This document shows, in pieces, positions 7,215 through 17,560 of a stretch of 24,503 nucleotides of DNA; positions within the stretch are counted from its first letter, which is position 1, and each line of letters begins with the position of its first letter. Source of the DNA: an uncultured Woeseia sp. (GTDB lineage Bacteria > Pseudomonadota > Gammaproteobacteria > Steroidobacterales > Woeseiaceae); assembly GCA_937925605.1 (NCBI GenBank), contig CALALV010000093.1, forward strand, positions 1 to 24,503, read 5' to 3'. The notes under the pieces were generated by a model. That model worked only from the letters and a program-made list of their open reading frames with translations. It made no database searches and had not been told where the DNA came from. Both the position numbers and the translations under genes were made by a program.

Positions 7215-8135
7215 CTACAGCGCGTCGAAGAAGCGTTCCATCAGTCGACGCTCCTCCGCAGAGGGCAGCCGGCCACGGCCCGCGCCCATGTTGTCCTCGA
7301 CGTGTCGTGGCTTCGTCATGCCCGGGATCGCCGCGGTGACTGCCGGGTGCGACAGCACGTACTTGAGCAGGAACTGGCCCCAGGAGCCAACATCGAAATC
7401 CCGCGCCCAGTCCGGCAGGTCGACGCCGCGCAGCTTGCCGAACACGTTGCCGCCGCCGAACGGCCGGTTGACCAGCACGGCCATGCCGCGCTCGGCCGCG
7501 AGCGGCAGCAGCCGCTCGGCCGACAGGCGCTGGTCGGCAAGCGAGTAGTTGACCTGCACGAAATCGAGCTGGTGCTCGCGCATGATGCGCTCGAACTCCG
7601 CGTACTCGTTCTCCCGCGAGGTCGTGATACCGATGTAGCGGACGCGGCCTGCTTCCTGCCATTCGCGCATGACCGGGATCGCCGTCTGCCAGTCGATGAT
7701 GTTGTGGCACTGCATCAGGTCGATCGTCTCGTAGCCGAGCAGCCGGAACGAGCGCTGCATCCGTTCGACCTGCGTGCTGCGGCCCTTGCGATCGACCTTG
7801 GTCGCCATGAACAGCTCGTCGCCGATGCCGAGCTCGCCGACCAGGTCGCCGAGCACGGTTTCCGACGAGCGGTACATCGGCGCCGTGTCGACGACCGTGC
7901 CGCCGAGCTCGCGGAAGCGCGCCAGCGAGGCTTTCAGCGGCGCGCGGGCCGCGGCATCGTCGCCGACCCCGTAGCGGTTCGTGCCGACGCCGATCACCGG
8001 GATCGTCTCGCCGGTGGACGGGATCGGCCGCTCGAGCAGCTCGTGCTCCGCCGCGGAGAGCGGTGCGATGCCGCTCGCGAGCAACGCGCCCGCGCCGAGT
8101 CCCGCCTGCGTGAACTGCCGCCTGCTTAGCTTCAT
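7215..8135 (-). CDS. Aldo/keto reductase with Tat signal peptide
   Basis: A 306-residue NAD(P)H-dependent aldo/keto reductase. The N terminus MKLSRRQFTQAGLGAGALLASG is a twin-arginine (Tat) signal (R5-R6), so the folded enzyme may be exported to the periplasm or held at the membrane. The catalytic tetrad of the superfamily is complete: D83 and Y88 in VDTAPMY, K113 in ATKVD, and H144 in LMQCHN. The C-terminal segment AIPGMTKPRHVEDNMGAG fits the cofactor-binding end of the barrel. The ATG at 8135 has GAGGAG eight bases upstream. It is the first gene of a minus-strand operon with the CoA-binding and universal stress genes, and it faces the hydratase operon across a 137-base divergent region. Substrate unknown. 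Confidence 0.92.
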   Translation of the reverse strand: MKLSRRQFTQAGLGAGALLASGIAPLSAAEHELLERPIPSTGETIPVIGVGTNRYGVGDDAAARAPLKASLARFRELGGTVVDTAPMYRSSETVLGDLVGELGIGDELFMATKVDRKGRSTQVERMQRSFRLLGYETIDLMQCHNIIDWQTAIPVMREWQEAGRVRYIGITTSRENEYAEFERIMREHQLDFVQVNYSLADQRLSAERLLPLAAERGMAVLVNRPFGGGNVFGKLRGVDLPDWARDFDVGSWGQFLLKYVLSHPAVTAAIPGMTKPRHVEDNMGAGRGRLPSAEERRLMERFFDAL

Positions 8136-8150
8136 GTCCTGCGCTCCTCG

Positions 8151-8177
8151 CTGTTCCGGTCCAGTGTCTGGGAACAG
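8151..8177. promoter_or_regulatory. Inverted repeat in the divergent control region (possible operator)
   Basis: CTGTTCC at 8151-8157 and GGAACAG at 8171-8177 form a perfect 7 bp inverted repeat with a 13-base spacer, about 16 bases upstream of the reductase start codon. It sits between two divergent operons and could be a regulator binding site or an mRNA leader stem. The repeat is seen; the function is inferred. Confidence 0.4.
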
Positions 8178-8208
8178 CCCGGCAACGAAACGTTCCCCGG
8201 CTCGCCGG

Positions 8209-8236
8209 TTGCATCGGCCGTCCCGCCGTCTATCAT
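8209..8236 (+). promoter_or_regulatory. Sigma70-type promoter of the MaoC-CitE-Acs operon
   Basis: TTGCAT at 8209-8214 and TATCAT at 8231-8236 are separated by 16 bases. They match the -35 and -10 consensus at four and five of six positions. Transcription would start near 8243, leaving a leader of about 30 bases before the ATG at 8273. Confidence 0.6.
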
Positions 8237-8272
8237 GCAGGGCCCAGTGCGCGACAGAGCAGGCGAGCCGCG

Positions 8273-8725
8273 ATGCCCGGACTGTACTTCGAGGAATTTG
8301 AGCAAGGCCAGGTCTTCGACCACGAAATCCGCCGCACCATCACCGAGGCCGACAACGTCTGGTTCAGTGCGCTGACGCACAACCCGCAGCCGCTGCACAT
8401 CGATGCCGAGTTCGCAAAGCATACCGAGTTCGGCCGGCCGCTGGTCAACAGCTGCCTGACGCTCGCTTTCATGGTCGGCATCTCGGTCAACGACACGACC
8501 GTGGGTACGACGGTGGCAAACCTGGGCTGGGACGAGGTCCGCTTCCCGAAGCCGCTGTTCCACGGCGACACCATTCATATCCGCACCGAGGTCCTGGAGT
8601 TGCGCGAGTCGAAATCGCGGCCCGACAACGGCATCGTCATTTTCGAACACCGGGCCTACAACCAGCACGACGAGCTGGTCGGCGTCTGCAAGCGCTCGGC
8701 GCTGATGCGCCGCCGGCCCGCATGA
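8273..8725 (+). CDS. MaoC-like acyl-CoA hydratase/dehydratase
   Basis: A 150-residue hot-dog-fold protein of the MaoC family. The segment ALTHNPQPLHIDAEFAKHTEFGRPLVNS carries the hydratase motif, with N37, H42 and D44 in the positions expected for the catalytic pocket. The pattern NPQPLHID is close to the mesaconyl-CoA/itaconyl-CoA hydratase-like branch, which adds water to branched or dicarboxylic enoyl-CoA esters, but that assignment is by resemblance only. The gene follows a good promoter at 8209-8236, and AGGCGAG at 8261-8267 is a modest ribosome binding site. Its stop codon overlaps the start of the CitE-like gene (ATGA), so the two proteins are made together and probably act in consecutive steps: hydration, then carbon-carbon cleavage. 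Confidence 0.88.
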   Translation: MPGLYFEEFEQGQVFDHEIRRTITEADNVWFSALTHNPQPLHIDAEFAKHTEFGRPLVNSCLTLAFMVGISVNDTTVGTTVANLGWDEVRFPKPLFHGDTIHIRTEVLELRESKSRPDNGIVIFEHRAYNQHDELVGVCKRSALMRRRPA

Positions 8726-9585
8726 ACCGCAGCTTTCTCTTCGTCCCGGCCGACAGCGAGCGCAAGCTCGCGAAAGCCCGCGACGGCGATGCGGACGCGC
8801 TGATCGTCGACCTCGAGGATTCGATTGCCGCGGACGCGCGCCCGGCGGCGCGCGCGACGCTGGCCGAATTTCTCACCGACGCCGGCGGTCCGCAACGTTG
8901 GGTCCGCATCAACCCGCTGGACGGCGAGGACGCGCTGCTCGACCTGAAAGCCGCGATGCCTGCACAGCCAGCCGGCATCGTGTTGCCGAAAGCCGGTGGC
9001 GGCGACGACGTTGCGCGACTCGCCGAATTGCTCGACGCGCTCGAGGCCGAGCACGGCATCCCGATGGGCCAGACCCGCATCCTGCCGCTCGTCACGGAGC
9101 GCCCGGCGGCGCTGTTTCGCCTGCACGAGTACGCGGGAGCCAGCGAACGCCTGGCCGGGCTGACCTGGGGCGCGGAGGATCTCGGCAGCGCGGTCGGGGC
9201 ACGGGCCACGCGCGACGAGGACGGCCGCTGGCTGCCGCCCTACGAGCTCGCGCGCAGCCTGGCGCTGTTCGCCGCCGCCGCGGCCGGTGTGCCGGCGATC
9301 GATACCGTCTACACCCGGTTCCGCGACGAGTCCGGCCTCGAGGCGAGCGCGTCGCGCGCGCGTCGCGACGGTTTCTCCGGCATGCTCGCCATTCACCCGG
9401 CGCAGGTCGCGATCATCAACGAGGCGTTCACGCCGTCCGCGGAAGAGATCGCGCGCGCGGAGCGCATCGTGGCCCTGTTTGCAGAGCATCCCGGGGCTGG
9501 CACACTCGGCATGGACGGCGAGATGCTCGACCGGCCGCACCTGCTGCAGGCCCGCCGCATTCTCGACATCGCAGGCAGGGACTGA
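8722..9585 (+). CDS. CitE-like (HpcH/HpaI superfamily) acyl-CoA lyase
   Basis: A 287-residue TIM-barrel protein of the citrate lyase beta/malyl-CoA lyase family. It has the usual N terminus RSFLFVPADSERKLAKA, the LEDS motif (31-34), R62 in WVRINPL, E126 in LVTERPAALF and the acidic pair in WGAEDLGSAVGA (152-153); in the family these bind Mg2+ and the acyl-CoA. No other citrate lyase subunits are present, so it is a stand-alone lyase acting on a 3-hydroxyacyl-CoA such as malyl-, beta-methylmalyl- or citramalyl-CoA, releasing acetyl- or propionyl-CoA plus glyoxylate or pyruvate. The start overlaps the upstream stop codon and there is no separate ribosome binding site, implying translational coupling. 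The acetyl-CoA synthetase gene follows 35 bases later. The exact substrate is not determined by the sequence. Confidence 0.88.
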   Translation: MNRSFLFVPADSERKLAKARDGDADALIVDLEDSIAADARPAARATLAEFLTDAGGPQRWVRINPLDGEDALLDLKAAMPAQPAGIVLPKAGGGDDVARLAELLDALEAEHGIPMGQTRILPLVTERPAALFRLHEYAGASERLAGLTWGAEDLGSAVGARATRDEDGRWLPPYELARSLALFAAAAAGVPAIDTVYTRFRDESGLEASASRARRDGFSGMLAIHPAQVAIINEAFTPSAEEIARAERIVALFAEHPGAGTLGMDGEMLDRPHLLQARRILDIAGRD

Positions 9586-9620
9586 ACGCGGCCCGCGCCA
9601 CCTGACCACGGGGGGAATCG

Positions 9621-11561
<1,941 letters not shown>

Positions 11562-11745
11562 GCGCCAGGCCGGGCTCGCCGTCCCCGCCGGGACTCGCCG
11601 CAATCGCCGAAGGCCGGGAAGCGCTGCGATCGTAGCAGGCCAGGCGGCGGTGCCGTGCCCGGCCCGAAAGCTCTTCAGGCATTGCTGAGCGGGCGGCCTC
11701 GCCGTCCTGATCGCTTACCGCCGTGATCGCCGCGAACGCGGGGAA

Positions 11746-12963
11746 TCAGGCGGCCTTGCCGTCCTTGCGGTCGACGCGCTTCGACTCGGCGATGCGCTTC
11801 TCGTAGGCGCGCACGAATTCCTCGCCGACCTGCTGCGGCAGCGGGCCGCTGCCCTTTTGGGTCATGATCGGGTAGAGGTCGCAGTACAGCTGCCAGTACT
11901 TCAGCTTTGCGAACGAGCCGAGCAGCGGCTTGCGGCCCAGGCTGCGATCGAAGCTGTCCTTGAGCTCGTCCGGGTCGAAGCGGTCGGCGAACTCGTGGAA
12001 GGCCGCGAGCATCGCCTCCAGCATGGCCTCGTGGTGGCCCTTCAGGTCCCGGCAGACCTCGGTGACGCTGTCGAGCGGCCCCAGGTATTCGCCCTCGCGG
12101 CCGACCAGCAGCTGTTTCATCGAATCGTCGACGCTCTGCGAGAGCTTCAGCGGATTGTTGTGCCGCGGCAGCACCGTAGTCTGGTCCAGCCGGAACATGC
12201 TCTTCAGGTTCGCCCGGCAGGCGAGCAGGTCCGTGGTGCCGCTGACCAGTTCGCGCAGCACCCGGCCCGCGTTCTCCATGACGTCGAGCGGGTCGATGGA
12301 CGGGTGGATCTCGTCGCGCTCGACCCCTGCGCCGCGCAGGAAGGCCGCGAGCAGGGCGTCGTCGTCCGCGTCGGCATTGGCGGCCGGCGCGGGCGCCGTG
12401 GTTGCGGTCACGGCGGCGCTGCCGTTCGCGCGCCGGCGCACGGGCTGCGCGGGTCGCGGCTCGGGATGCATCTTGGTCGTGCCGAACAGGGTCGACTGGA
12501 ACACGTCGTCGCCGGTCAGCTCTTCCTCGTCGAGCAGCTGGATCCCGGTCTTCAGCGGCTCCTCGGGCACGACCTCGCTCATGTGGTCGTCGCTGCTGAT
12601 CGAGCGTACGGCCGACGGGTCGCGGATGTCGATTTCCTCGCCCTCGTCGATCGTGACGACGAACTCGAACTCGCCCATGCGCAGGCGGTCGCCGTCGAAC
12701 AGGCGGCGCGGGTTGCCCTTGCCGAGCGGCTCGTCGGCGTCGTTGACGTAGACGCCGTTGGTGCTGATGTCGGCCAGGTAGTAGGCGCCGCCGCGAAAAT
12801 CGATCGTGGCATGTTTGCCGGAAATGAAGCGCTGCTGGTCGGGCAGGATCCAGTCGCTGTGCAGACCGCGGCCGATCGTGCCGCCGTGGCCGTTGAAATG
12901 GCGCACGGCGTCGTCGCCCATCAGCTCCTTGTGTTCGCTGATAACTTCTATCTGTAACGGCAT
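11746..12963 (-). CDS. FHA-domain protein, type VI secretion TagH-like
   Basis: A 405-residue protein with an N-terminal forkhead-associated (phosphothreonine-binding) domain at about 25-105. The conserved FHA residues are visible: G31-R32 in TIGRGLHSDW, S48 and H51 in ISGKHATI, and N69 in STNGVYVND. A low-complexity acidic/Ala-Pro linker spans about 106-205. The C-terminal domain (about 210-395), with CRANLKSMFRLDQTTVLPRHNNPLK, SVDDSMKQLL and LDSVTEVCRDLKGHHEAMLEAMLAAFHEFADRFDP, matches the TagH domain of type VI secretion-associated FHA proteins. In type VI systems such proteins take part in threonine-phosphorylation control of assembly. No Tss, PpkA, PppA or other type VI gene lies in the window. 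The ATG at 12963 has only a weak AGAAGA upstream. It converges on acs and diverges from the DUF1820 gene. Confidence 0.88.
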   Translation of the reverse strand: MPLQIEVISEHKELMGDDAVRHFNGHGGTIGRGLHSDWILPDQQRFISGKHATIDFRGGAYYLADISTNGVYVNDADEPLGKGNPRRLFDGDRLRMGEFEFVVTIDEGEEIDIRDPSAVRSISSDDHMSEVVPEEPLKTGIQLLDEEELTGDDVFQSTLFGTTKMHPEPRPAQPVRRRANGSAAVTATTAPAPAANADADDDALLAAFLRGAGVERDEIHPSIDPLDVMENAGRVLRELVSGTTDLLACRANLKSMFRLDQTTVLPRHNNPLKLSQSVDDSMKQLLVGREGEYLGPLDSVTEVCRDLKGHHEAMLEAMLAAFHEFADRFDPDELKDSFDRSLGRKPLLGSFAKLKYWQLYCDLYPIMTQKGSGPLPQQVGEEFVRAYEKRIAESKRVDRKDGKAA

Positions 12964-13098
12964 GATTTTCTTCTGTCCGTATCGGGTCTGCGGCCGGGCG
13001 GAGCCTCGGGTGTCGCCGCATTGTGCGGTGCGGCGAGCGGCGGCGCTGCCAAGCAGGTCACATAACGGGCCGCGACGCAGGTGGCGGCCGGCGGCGAG

Positions 13099-13157
13099 AT
13101 TTTACATAAATCGGCCCGGGCAGCGGCATGGATGCGTCGCGCGGCCCCCGCTACACT
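13099..13157. promoter_or_regulatory. Divergent control region: AT-rich patch and possible -10
   Basis: In the 241-base gap between the FHA gene and the DUF1820 gene, a 13-base A/T-rich patch at 13099-13111 (ATTT and AAAT arms around TACAT) stands out from GC-rich surroundings. TACACT at 13152-13157, with TGGATG 17 bases upstream at 13129-13134, is a weak promoter candidate for the DUF1820 gene. No clear promoter for the FHA gene was found. Confidence 0.3.
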
Positions 13158-13204
13158 GCCCGGCGGGACGCCCGGGCGGCGATGGCGACAGGCACGGCAG
13201 GCGA

Positions 13205-13537
13205 ATGGCAGCGAAGACCTTTTACCGGATCCAGTTCCTGAACAAGGGCGAGCTCTACGAGATCTATGCCCGGCGCGTCGGGCACGGCGCGCTGTTCGGC
13301 TTCGTCGAGGTCGGCGAGCTGGCCTTCGACGAGCGCTCGAGCGTCGTCGTGGACCCCGGCCTGGAGAAGCTGAAGTCCGAGTTCGCGGGCGTGCGCAGCA
13401 CCTACCTGCCGCTGCACTCGATCGTCCGCATCGACGAGGTCGACAAGCAGGGCACGAGCAAGATCTCGAAGGTCGAGGGCGGCAACGACGCGCAGTTCCC
13501 GGTGCCGGTCTACACGCCCGGCGGCGATCGCAAGTAG
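13205..13537 (+). CDS. DUF1820 family protein
   Basis: A 110-residue soluble protein that matches the DUF1820 family of beta- and gammaproteobacteria. It opens with KTFYRIQFLNKGELYEIYARRV and GALFGFVEVGELAFDE, and continues with the conserved YLPLHSIVRIDEVDKQGTSKI. The length is typical. No biochemical role is known for the family; the small, well-conserved beta-rich sequence without signal peptide or membrane segment suggests a cytoplasmic protein. The ATG at 13205 follows GGCAGGCGA, an acceptable ribosome binding site. The gene is 78 bases upstream of purL on the same strand but a -10-like element lies between them, so purL may have its own promoter. Confidence 0.9.
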   Translation: MAAKTFYRIQFLNKGELYEIYARRVGHGALFGFVEVGELAFDERSSVVVDPGLEKLKSEFAGVRSTYLPLHSIVRIDEVDKQGTSKISKVEGGNDAQFPVPVYTPGGDRK

Positions 13538-13565
13538 CCGGCTGGCCGCCCGCCGGCGCCTTGGT

Positions 13566-13571
13566 TATCAT
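13566..13571 (+). promoter_or_regulatory. Possible -10 element of purL
   Basis: TATCAT at 13566-13571 matches the sigma70 -10 consensus at five of six positions and would start transcription near 13578, about 38 bases before the TTG at 13616. The -35 region is GC-rich and poor. No PurR-like operator was recognised. Confidence 0.35.
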
Positions 13572-13615
13572 GCCGGCTCGCCTGCCACCCACGCTCAGCC
13601 ACGGGTCCCGACCGC

Positions 13616-16600
13616 TTGTCCAGACCAGCGCCTGATACTCCCGACGCGTCCGAGCCACGCGTCCTGGAGCTGCCGGGCCCGTCCGCGCTGTCGCCGTTCC
13701 GCCTGCAGAAGACACTGAACGAGCTGCAGGCGCTCGACCCGCGGGTCCGCGGGCTCGATGCCCGCTACTCCTGTTTCGTCGACCTCGAGCGCGAGCTCGA
13801 CCCGGCCGAGCTGGCCCGACTCGAGGCCCTGCTGCTCGACGACGAGCCGGCCGCGGCCCTGCCGGCCGACGCGCCGCGCCTTTACGTCGTGCCGCGCCCG
13901 GGCACGATTTCGCCCTGGTCCAGCAAGGCGACAGACATCGCGCTCGCCTGCGGCCTGGTCGCGGTGCGCCGCATCGAGCGCGGCACCTGCTACGCGCTGT
14001 CGCTCGACGGCGCGCCGGATCGCGCCGCGCTCGGGAGGATCGGTGCCGCTCTGATCGACCGCATGACCGAGAGCCTGCTGACCGACGCCGGCGAGGCCGC
14101 GAGCCTGTTCGCGTCACAGCCGCCCGCGGGTCTCGGCGTCGTGCCGCTGGCGCGGTCGGGCCGCGCCGCGCTGGTCGAGGCGAACGCGGCGCTCGGCCTC
14201 GCGCTGTCGCCGGACGAGATCGACTACCTCGCGGACAATTTCACGCGCCTCGGCCGGGATCCCACCGATGCCGAGCTGATGATGTTCGCGCAGGCGAACT
14301 CCGAGCACTGCCGGCACAAGATCTTCCGCGCCGACTGGATCATCGACGGCCAGGCCCGGTCGACCGGCCTGTTCGACATGATCCGCGCGACGACCGCGGC
14401 GGTGCCCGACGGGGTGCTGTCCGCGTACTCCGACAACGCCGCGGTGATCCGCGGCTGGCCCGCCTCGCGCCTGGCCGCCGACCCGGCCAGCCGCGAATAC
14501 GGGTTCGCGGACGAGGACGTGCACATCCTCATGAAAGTGGAGACGCACAACCATCCGACCGCGATTTCGCCGTTCCCCGGCGCGGCGACGGGCGCCGGCG
14601 GCGAGATCCGCGACGAGGGCGCGACCGGGCTCGGCGCCAGCCCCAAGGCGGGCCTGACCGGCTTCACCGTGTCGCACCTGCGCGTGCCGGGCTGGACGCA
14701 ACCCTGGGAGGACGACGCGCCGCACCCGGAGCGCATGGCGACGCCGCTCGAGATCATGCTCGACGGCCCGATCGGCAGCGCCGCGTTCAACAACGAGTTC
14801 GGCCGCCCGAACCTGCTCGGCTACTTCCGCAGCTTCGAATGGTCGCCTTCCGGCCTGCCGCGGGGCGAGCGGCGCGGCTATCACAAGCCCATCATGATCG
14901 CCGGCGGCGTCGGCAACGTGCGCGCGGAGCACGCCGTCAAGCAGGACGTGCCGGTCGGCGCGCGCATCGTCGTCATCGGCGGCCCGGCCATGCTGATCGG
15001 GCTCGGCGGAGGCGCGGCTTCCAGCGTCGCGAGCGGCGCGAGCAGCGAGGACCTCGACTACGCCTCGGTGCAGCGCGGCAACCCGGAAATGCAGCGCCGC
15101 GCGCAGGAGGTCATCGACCAGTGCCGGGCGCGCGGTGCGGACAACCCGATCCTGCTGATTCACGACGTGGGCGCGGGCGGCCTGTCGAACGCCGTGCCCG
15201 AGGCCGTCGACCACTCGAAGCACGGCGCGCGCATCGACCTGCGACGCATTCCGAACGCCGAGCCCGGCCTGTCGCCGATGGCCATCTGGTGCAACGAGGC
15301 CCAGGAGCGCTACGTGCTGATCGTCGCGCAGGAGCGCATGGACGAGTTCGCGGCGCTGTGCGCGCGCGAGCGTTGCCCGGTCGCCGACCTCGGCGAGCTG
15401 ACCGGCGACGGCCGCCTGGTCGTGACCGACAGCCTGCGCAACGAGACCGTCGTGGACATGCCGATGGAAGTGCTACTCGGCAAGCCGCCGCAGATGCTGC
15501 GCGACGTTGCGAGCGTCGCGGCGCCGGACGCGCCGCTCGAGCTCGGCGACATCGACCTCGGCGACGCGATTGCGCGGGTACTGCGTTTCCCGGCGGTCGC
15601 GGACAAGTCCTTCCTGATCCACATCGGCGATCGCACCGTCGGCGGGCTGAGCGTGCGCGACCAGCTGGTCGGTCCCTGGCAGGTGCCGGTCGCCGACGTC
15701 GCGATCACCGCGAGCGGTTTCGGCGCGGACACCGGCGAGGCGATGGCGATGGGCGAACGCACGCCGCTCGCCGTCGCGAACGCGCCCGCTTCCGGCCGCA
15801 TGGCGGTCGGCGAGGCGCTGACGAACATCGCCGCCGCGTCGATTCGCCGGCTCGGCGACGTGCGCCTGTCAGCGAACTGGATGGCGGCCGCCGGCCACCC
15901 GGGCGAGGACGCGCGGCTGTACGCGACGGTCGAGGCCGTCGGCCACGAACTGTGCCGCGAGCTCGGCATCGCGATCCCGGTCGGCAAGGATTCGCTGTCG
16001 ATGCGCGCGGCCTGGCAGGACGAGGACGGCGAGCACGCGGTGGTCGCCCCGGTCTCGCTGATCGTTTCGGCCTTTGCGCCGGTCGACGACGTGCGCAATC
16101 ACCTGACGCCGCAGCTGCAGCGCATCGGCGAGCCGAGCCGGCTGCTGCTGATCGACCTCGCGGAGGGCGCGAACCGCCTCGGCCTGTCCTGCCTCGCGCA
16201 GGTCTACGGGCTTGAGGGCGGCGCGACGCCGGACGTCGACAGCCCGGTGCGGCTCGCGCAGTTCTTCGCCGCGGTGCAGGAGCTCAGGCGCCGCGGCCTC
16301 GTGCTCGCCTACCACGACCGCAGCGACGGCGGCCTGCTGGCGACCGTCGTCGAGATGATGTTCGCCGGGCGGCTGGGTGCGTCGCTCGACCTGCCGGGAT
16401 CGGCCGGGCAGCGCCTCGCGCAGCTGTTCAGCGAGGAACTCGGCGCGGTGCTGCAGGTGGCCGACAGCCGGCTCGGCGAGGTCCGCGAGCTGCTCGAGCG
16501 GCACGCGCTGGGCTGGGTCGAGCTCGGCCGGGTCGAGGCCGACGAGCAGCTGACGATCTACGGCGACGACGAGGTGTTGCTCAGGCTCGACCGCGTGGAA

Positions 16601-17539
16601 CTGCAGCGCGGCTGGTCCGAACTCAGCTACCGGCTGCAGGCGCTGCGCGACAACCCGGCGACCGCGCTCGAGGAATACGACCGGCTGCTCGATCGCGACG
16701 ACCCGGGTCTGAACGTCGCGCTGAGCTTCGATCCGCGCGAGAACGCGGCGCCCGCCGTTGTCGGCGAGGCGCGCCCGCGCGTCGCGATCCTGCGCGAGCA
16801 GGGCGTCAACAGCCAGTCCGAGATGGCAGCGGCGTTCCTGCGCGCGGGCTTTCGCGCGGTCGACGTGCACATGAGCGACCTGCTCGAAGGGCGCGACGCG
16901 CTCGCGGGATACGCGGGCCTCGTCGCCTGCGGCGGCTTCTCCTTCGGCGACGTGCTCGGCGCCGGCGGCGGCTGGGCGCGCTCGATCCTGTTCCACGAGC
17001 GGCTGCGCGACGAATTCGCTGCTTTCTTTGCGCGCGCCGACAGCTTTGCGCTCGGCGTCTGCAACGGCTGCCAGATGCTCTCGCACCTGCGCGAGCTGAT
17101 TCCCGGCGCCGGCCACTGGCCGCGCTTCCTGCGCAATCGCTCGGAACAGTTCGAGGCGCGTCTCAGTCTCGTCGAGGTCGGCAGTTCGCCGTCGCTGTTC
17201 TTCGAGGGCATGGCCGGCAGCCGGCTGCCGATCGCGACCTCGCACGGCGAGGGCCGGGTGCGCTTCGCGGGCGAGGACGCGGCGCGCGCGGCCGCCGCGC
17301 TCGTGGCGCTGCGCTACGTCGATAATTACGGCAACGTGGCCGAGATTTACCCGGCGAATCCGAACGGCTCGCCCGGCGGCATCTGCGGCCTGAGCTCGGC
17401 GGACGGCCGCGTGACCATCACGATGCCGCACCCGGAGCGCGTGGCGCTGACCGTGCAAAACTCCTGGCACCCGGAGGACTGGGGCGAAGAGGGCCCGTGG
17501 ATGCGGATGTTCCGCAACGCGCGCAGGGCCGTCGGCTGA
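13616..17539 (+). CDS. purL: Phosphoribosylformylglycinamidine synthase (large PurL)
   Basis: A 1307-residue cytoplasmic enzyme of purine synthesis that converts FGAR, glutamine and ATP to FGAM. It is the single-chain large form typical of gammaproteobacteria: an N-terminal PurS-like region (from GPSALSPFRLQKTL), a linker, two AIRS-like synthetase halves (for example FAQANSEHCRHKIF and KVETHNHPTAISPFPGAATGAGGEIRDEGATG), then a C-terminal class I glutaminase. Its triad is visible: C1149 in LGVCNGCQML, and H1272 and E1274 in MPHPERVA. The TTG at 13616 is the only suitable start in frame and gives the normal N terminus; no good Shine-Dalgarno is seen, so the exact start is less certain than the gene. 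The end converges on the zinc-ribbon gene with nine bases between the stop codons. Confidence 0.97.
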   Translation: MSRPAPDTPDASEPRVLELPGPSALSPFRLQKTLNELQALDPRVRGLDARYSCFVDLERELDPAELARLEALLLDDEPAAALPADAPRLYVVPRPGTISPWSSKATDIALACGLVAVRRIERGTCYALSLDGAPDRAALGRIGAALIDRMTESLLTDAGEAASLFASQPPAGLGVVPLARSGRAALVEANAALGLALSPDEIDYLADNFTRLGRDPTDAELMMFAQANSEHCRHKIFRADWIIDGQARSTGLFDMIRATTAAVPDGVLSAYSDNAAVIRGWPASRLAADPASREYGFADEDVHILMKVETHNHPTAISPFPGAATGAGGEIRDEGATGLGASPKAGLTGFTVSHLRVPGWTQPWEDDAPHPERMATPLEIMLDGPIGSAAFNNEFGRPNLLGYFRSFEWSPSGLPRGERRGYHKPIMIAGGVGNVRAEHAVKQDVPVGARIVVIGGPAMLIGLGGGAASSVASGASSEDLDYASVQRGNPEMQRRAQEVIDQCRARGADNPILLIHDVGAGGLSNAVPEAVDHSKHGARIDLRRIPNAEPGLSPMAIWCNEAQERYVLIVAQERMDEFAALCARERCPVADLGELTGDGRLVVTDSLRNETVVDMPMEVLLGKPPQMLRDVASVAAPDAPLELGDIDLGDAIARVLRFPAVADKSFLIHIGDRTVGGLSVRDQLVGPWQVPVADVAITASGFGADTGEAMAMGERTPLAVANAPASGRMAVGEALTNIAAASIRRLGDVRLSANWMAAAGHPGEDARLYATVEAVGHELCRELGIAIPVGKDSLSMRAAWQDEDGEHAVVAPVSLIVSAFAPVDDVRNHLTPQLQRIGEPSRLLLIDLAEGANRLGLSCLAQVYGLEGGATPDVDSPVRLAQFFAAVQELRRRGLVLAYHDRSDGGLLATVVEMMFAGRLGASLDLPGSAGQRLAQLFSEELGAVLQVADSRLGEVRELLERHALGWVELGRVEADEQLTIYGDDEVLLRLDRVELQRGWSELSYRLQALRDNPATALEEYDRLLDRDDPGLNVALSFDPRENAAPAVVGEARPRVAILREQGVNSQSEMAAAFLRAGFRAVDVHMSDLLEGRDALAGYAGLVACGGFSFGDVLGAGGGWARSILFHERLRDEFAAFFARADSFALGVCNGCQMLSHLRELIPGAGHWPRFLRNRSEQFEARLSLVEVGSSPSLFFEGMAGSRLPIATSHGEGRVRFAGEDAARAAAALVALRYVDNYGNVAEIYPANPNGSPGGICGLSSADGRVTITMPHPERVALTVQNSWHPEDWGEEGPWMRMFRNARRAVG

Positions 17540-17560
17540 GCGCGCGAGTCAGCCGTCGGC
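17528..17560. terminator. Hairpin containing both convergent stop codons
   Basis: 12-base arms at 17528-17539 and 17549-17560 pair with one T-T mismatch around a nine-base loop. The left arm ends with the purL stop codon and the right arm begins with the stop codon of the minus-strand gene. The symmetrical position suggests a bidirectional 3' end structure, but there is no T tract on either side, so it is not a standard intrinsic terminator. Confidence 0.45.

Noticed and set aside
12964..13204. Search for further type VI secretion genes or a kinase/phosphatase next to the FHA gene
   Set aside because: The gap is non-coding apart from artefact frames; neighbours are acs and DUF1820/purL.
13570..13635. 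Short 21-codon frame starting ATG just before purL (possible leader peptide)
   Set aside because: Its ATG overlaps the proposed -10 hexamer and lacks a ribosome binding site; there is no run of regulatory codons or attenuator hairpin.
15869..17470. Minus-strand frame of 533 codons opposite purL
   Set aside because: Antisense shadow of a fully recognisable PurL; no motifs of its own.
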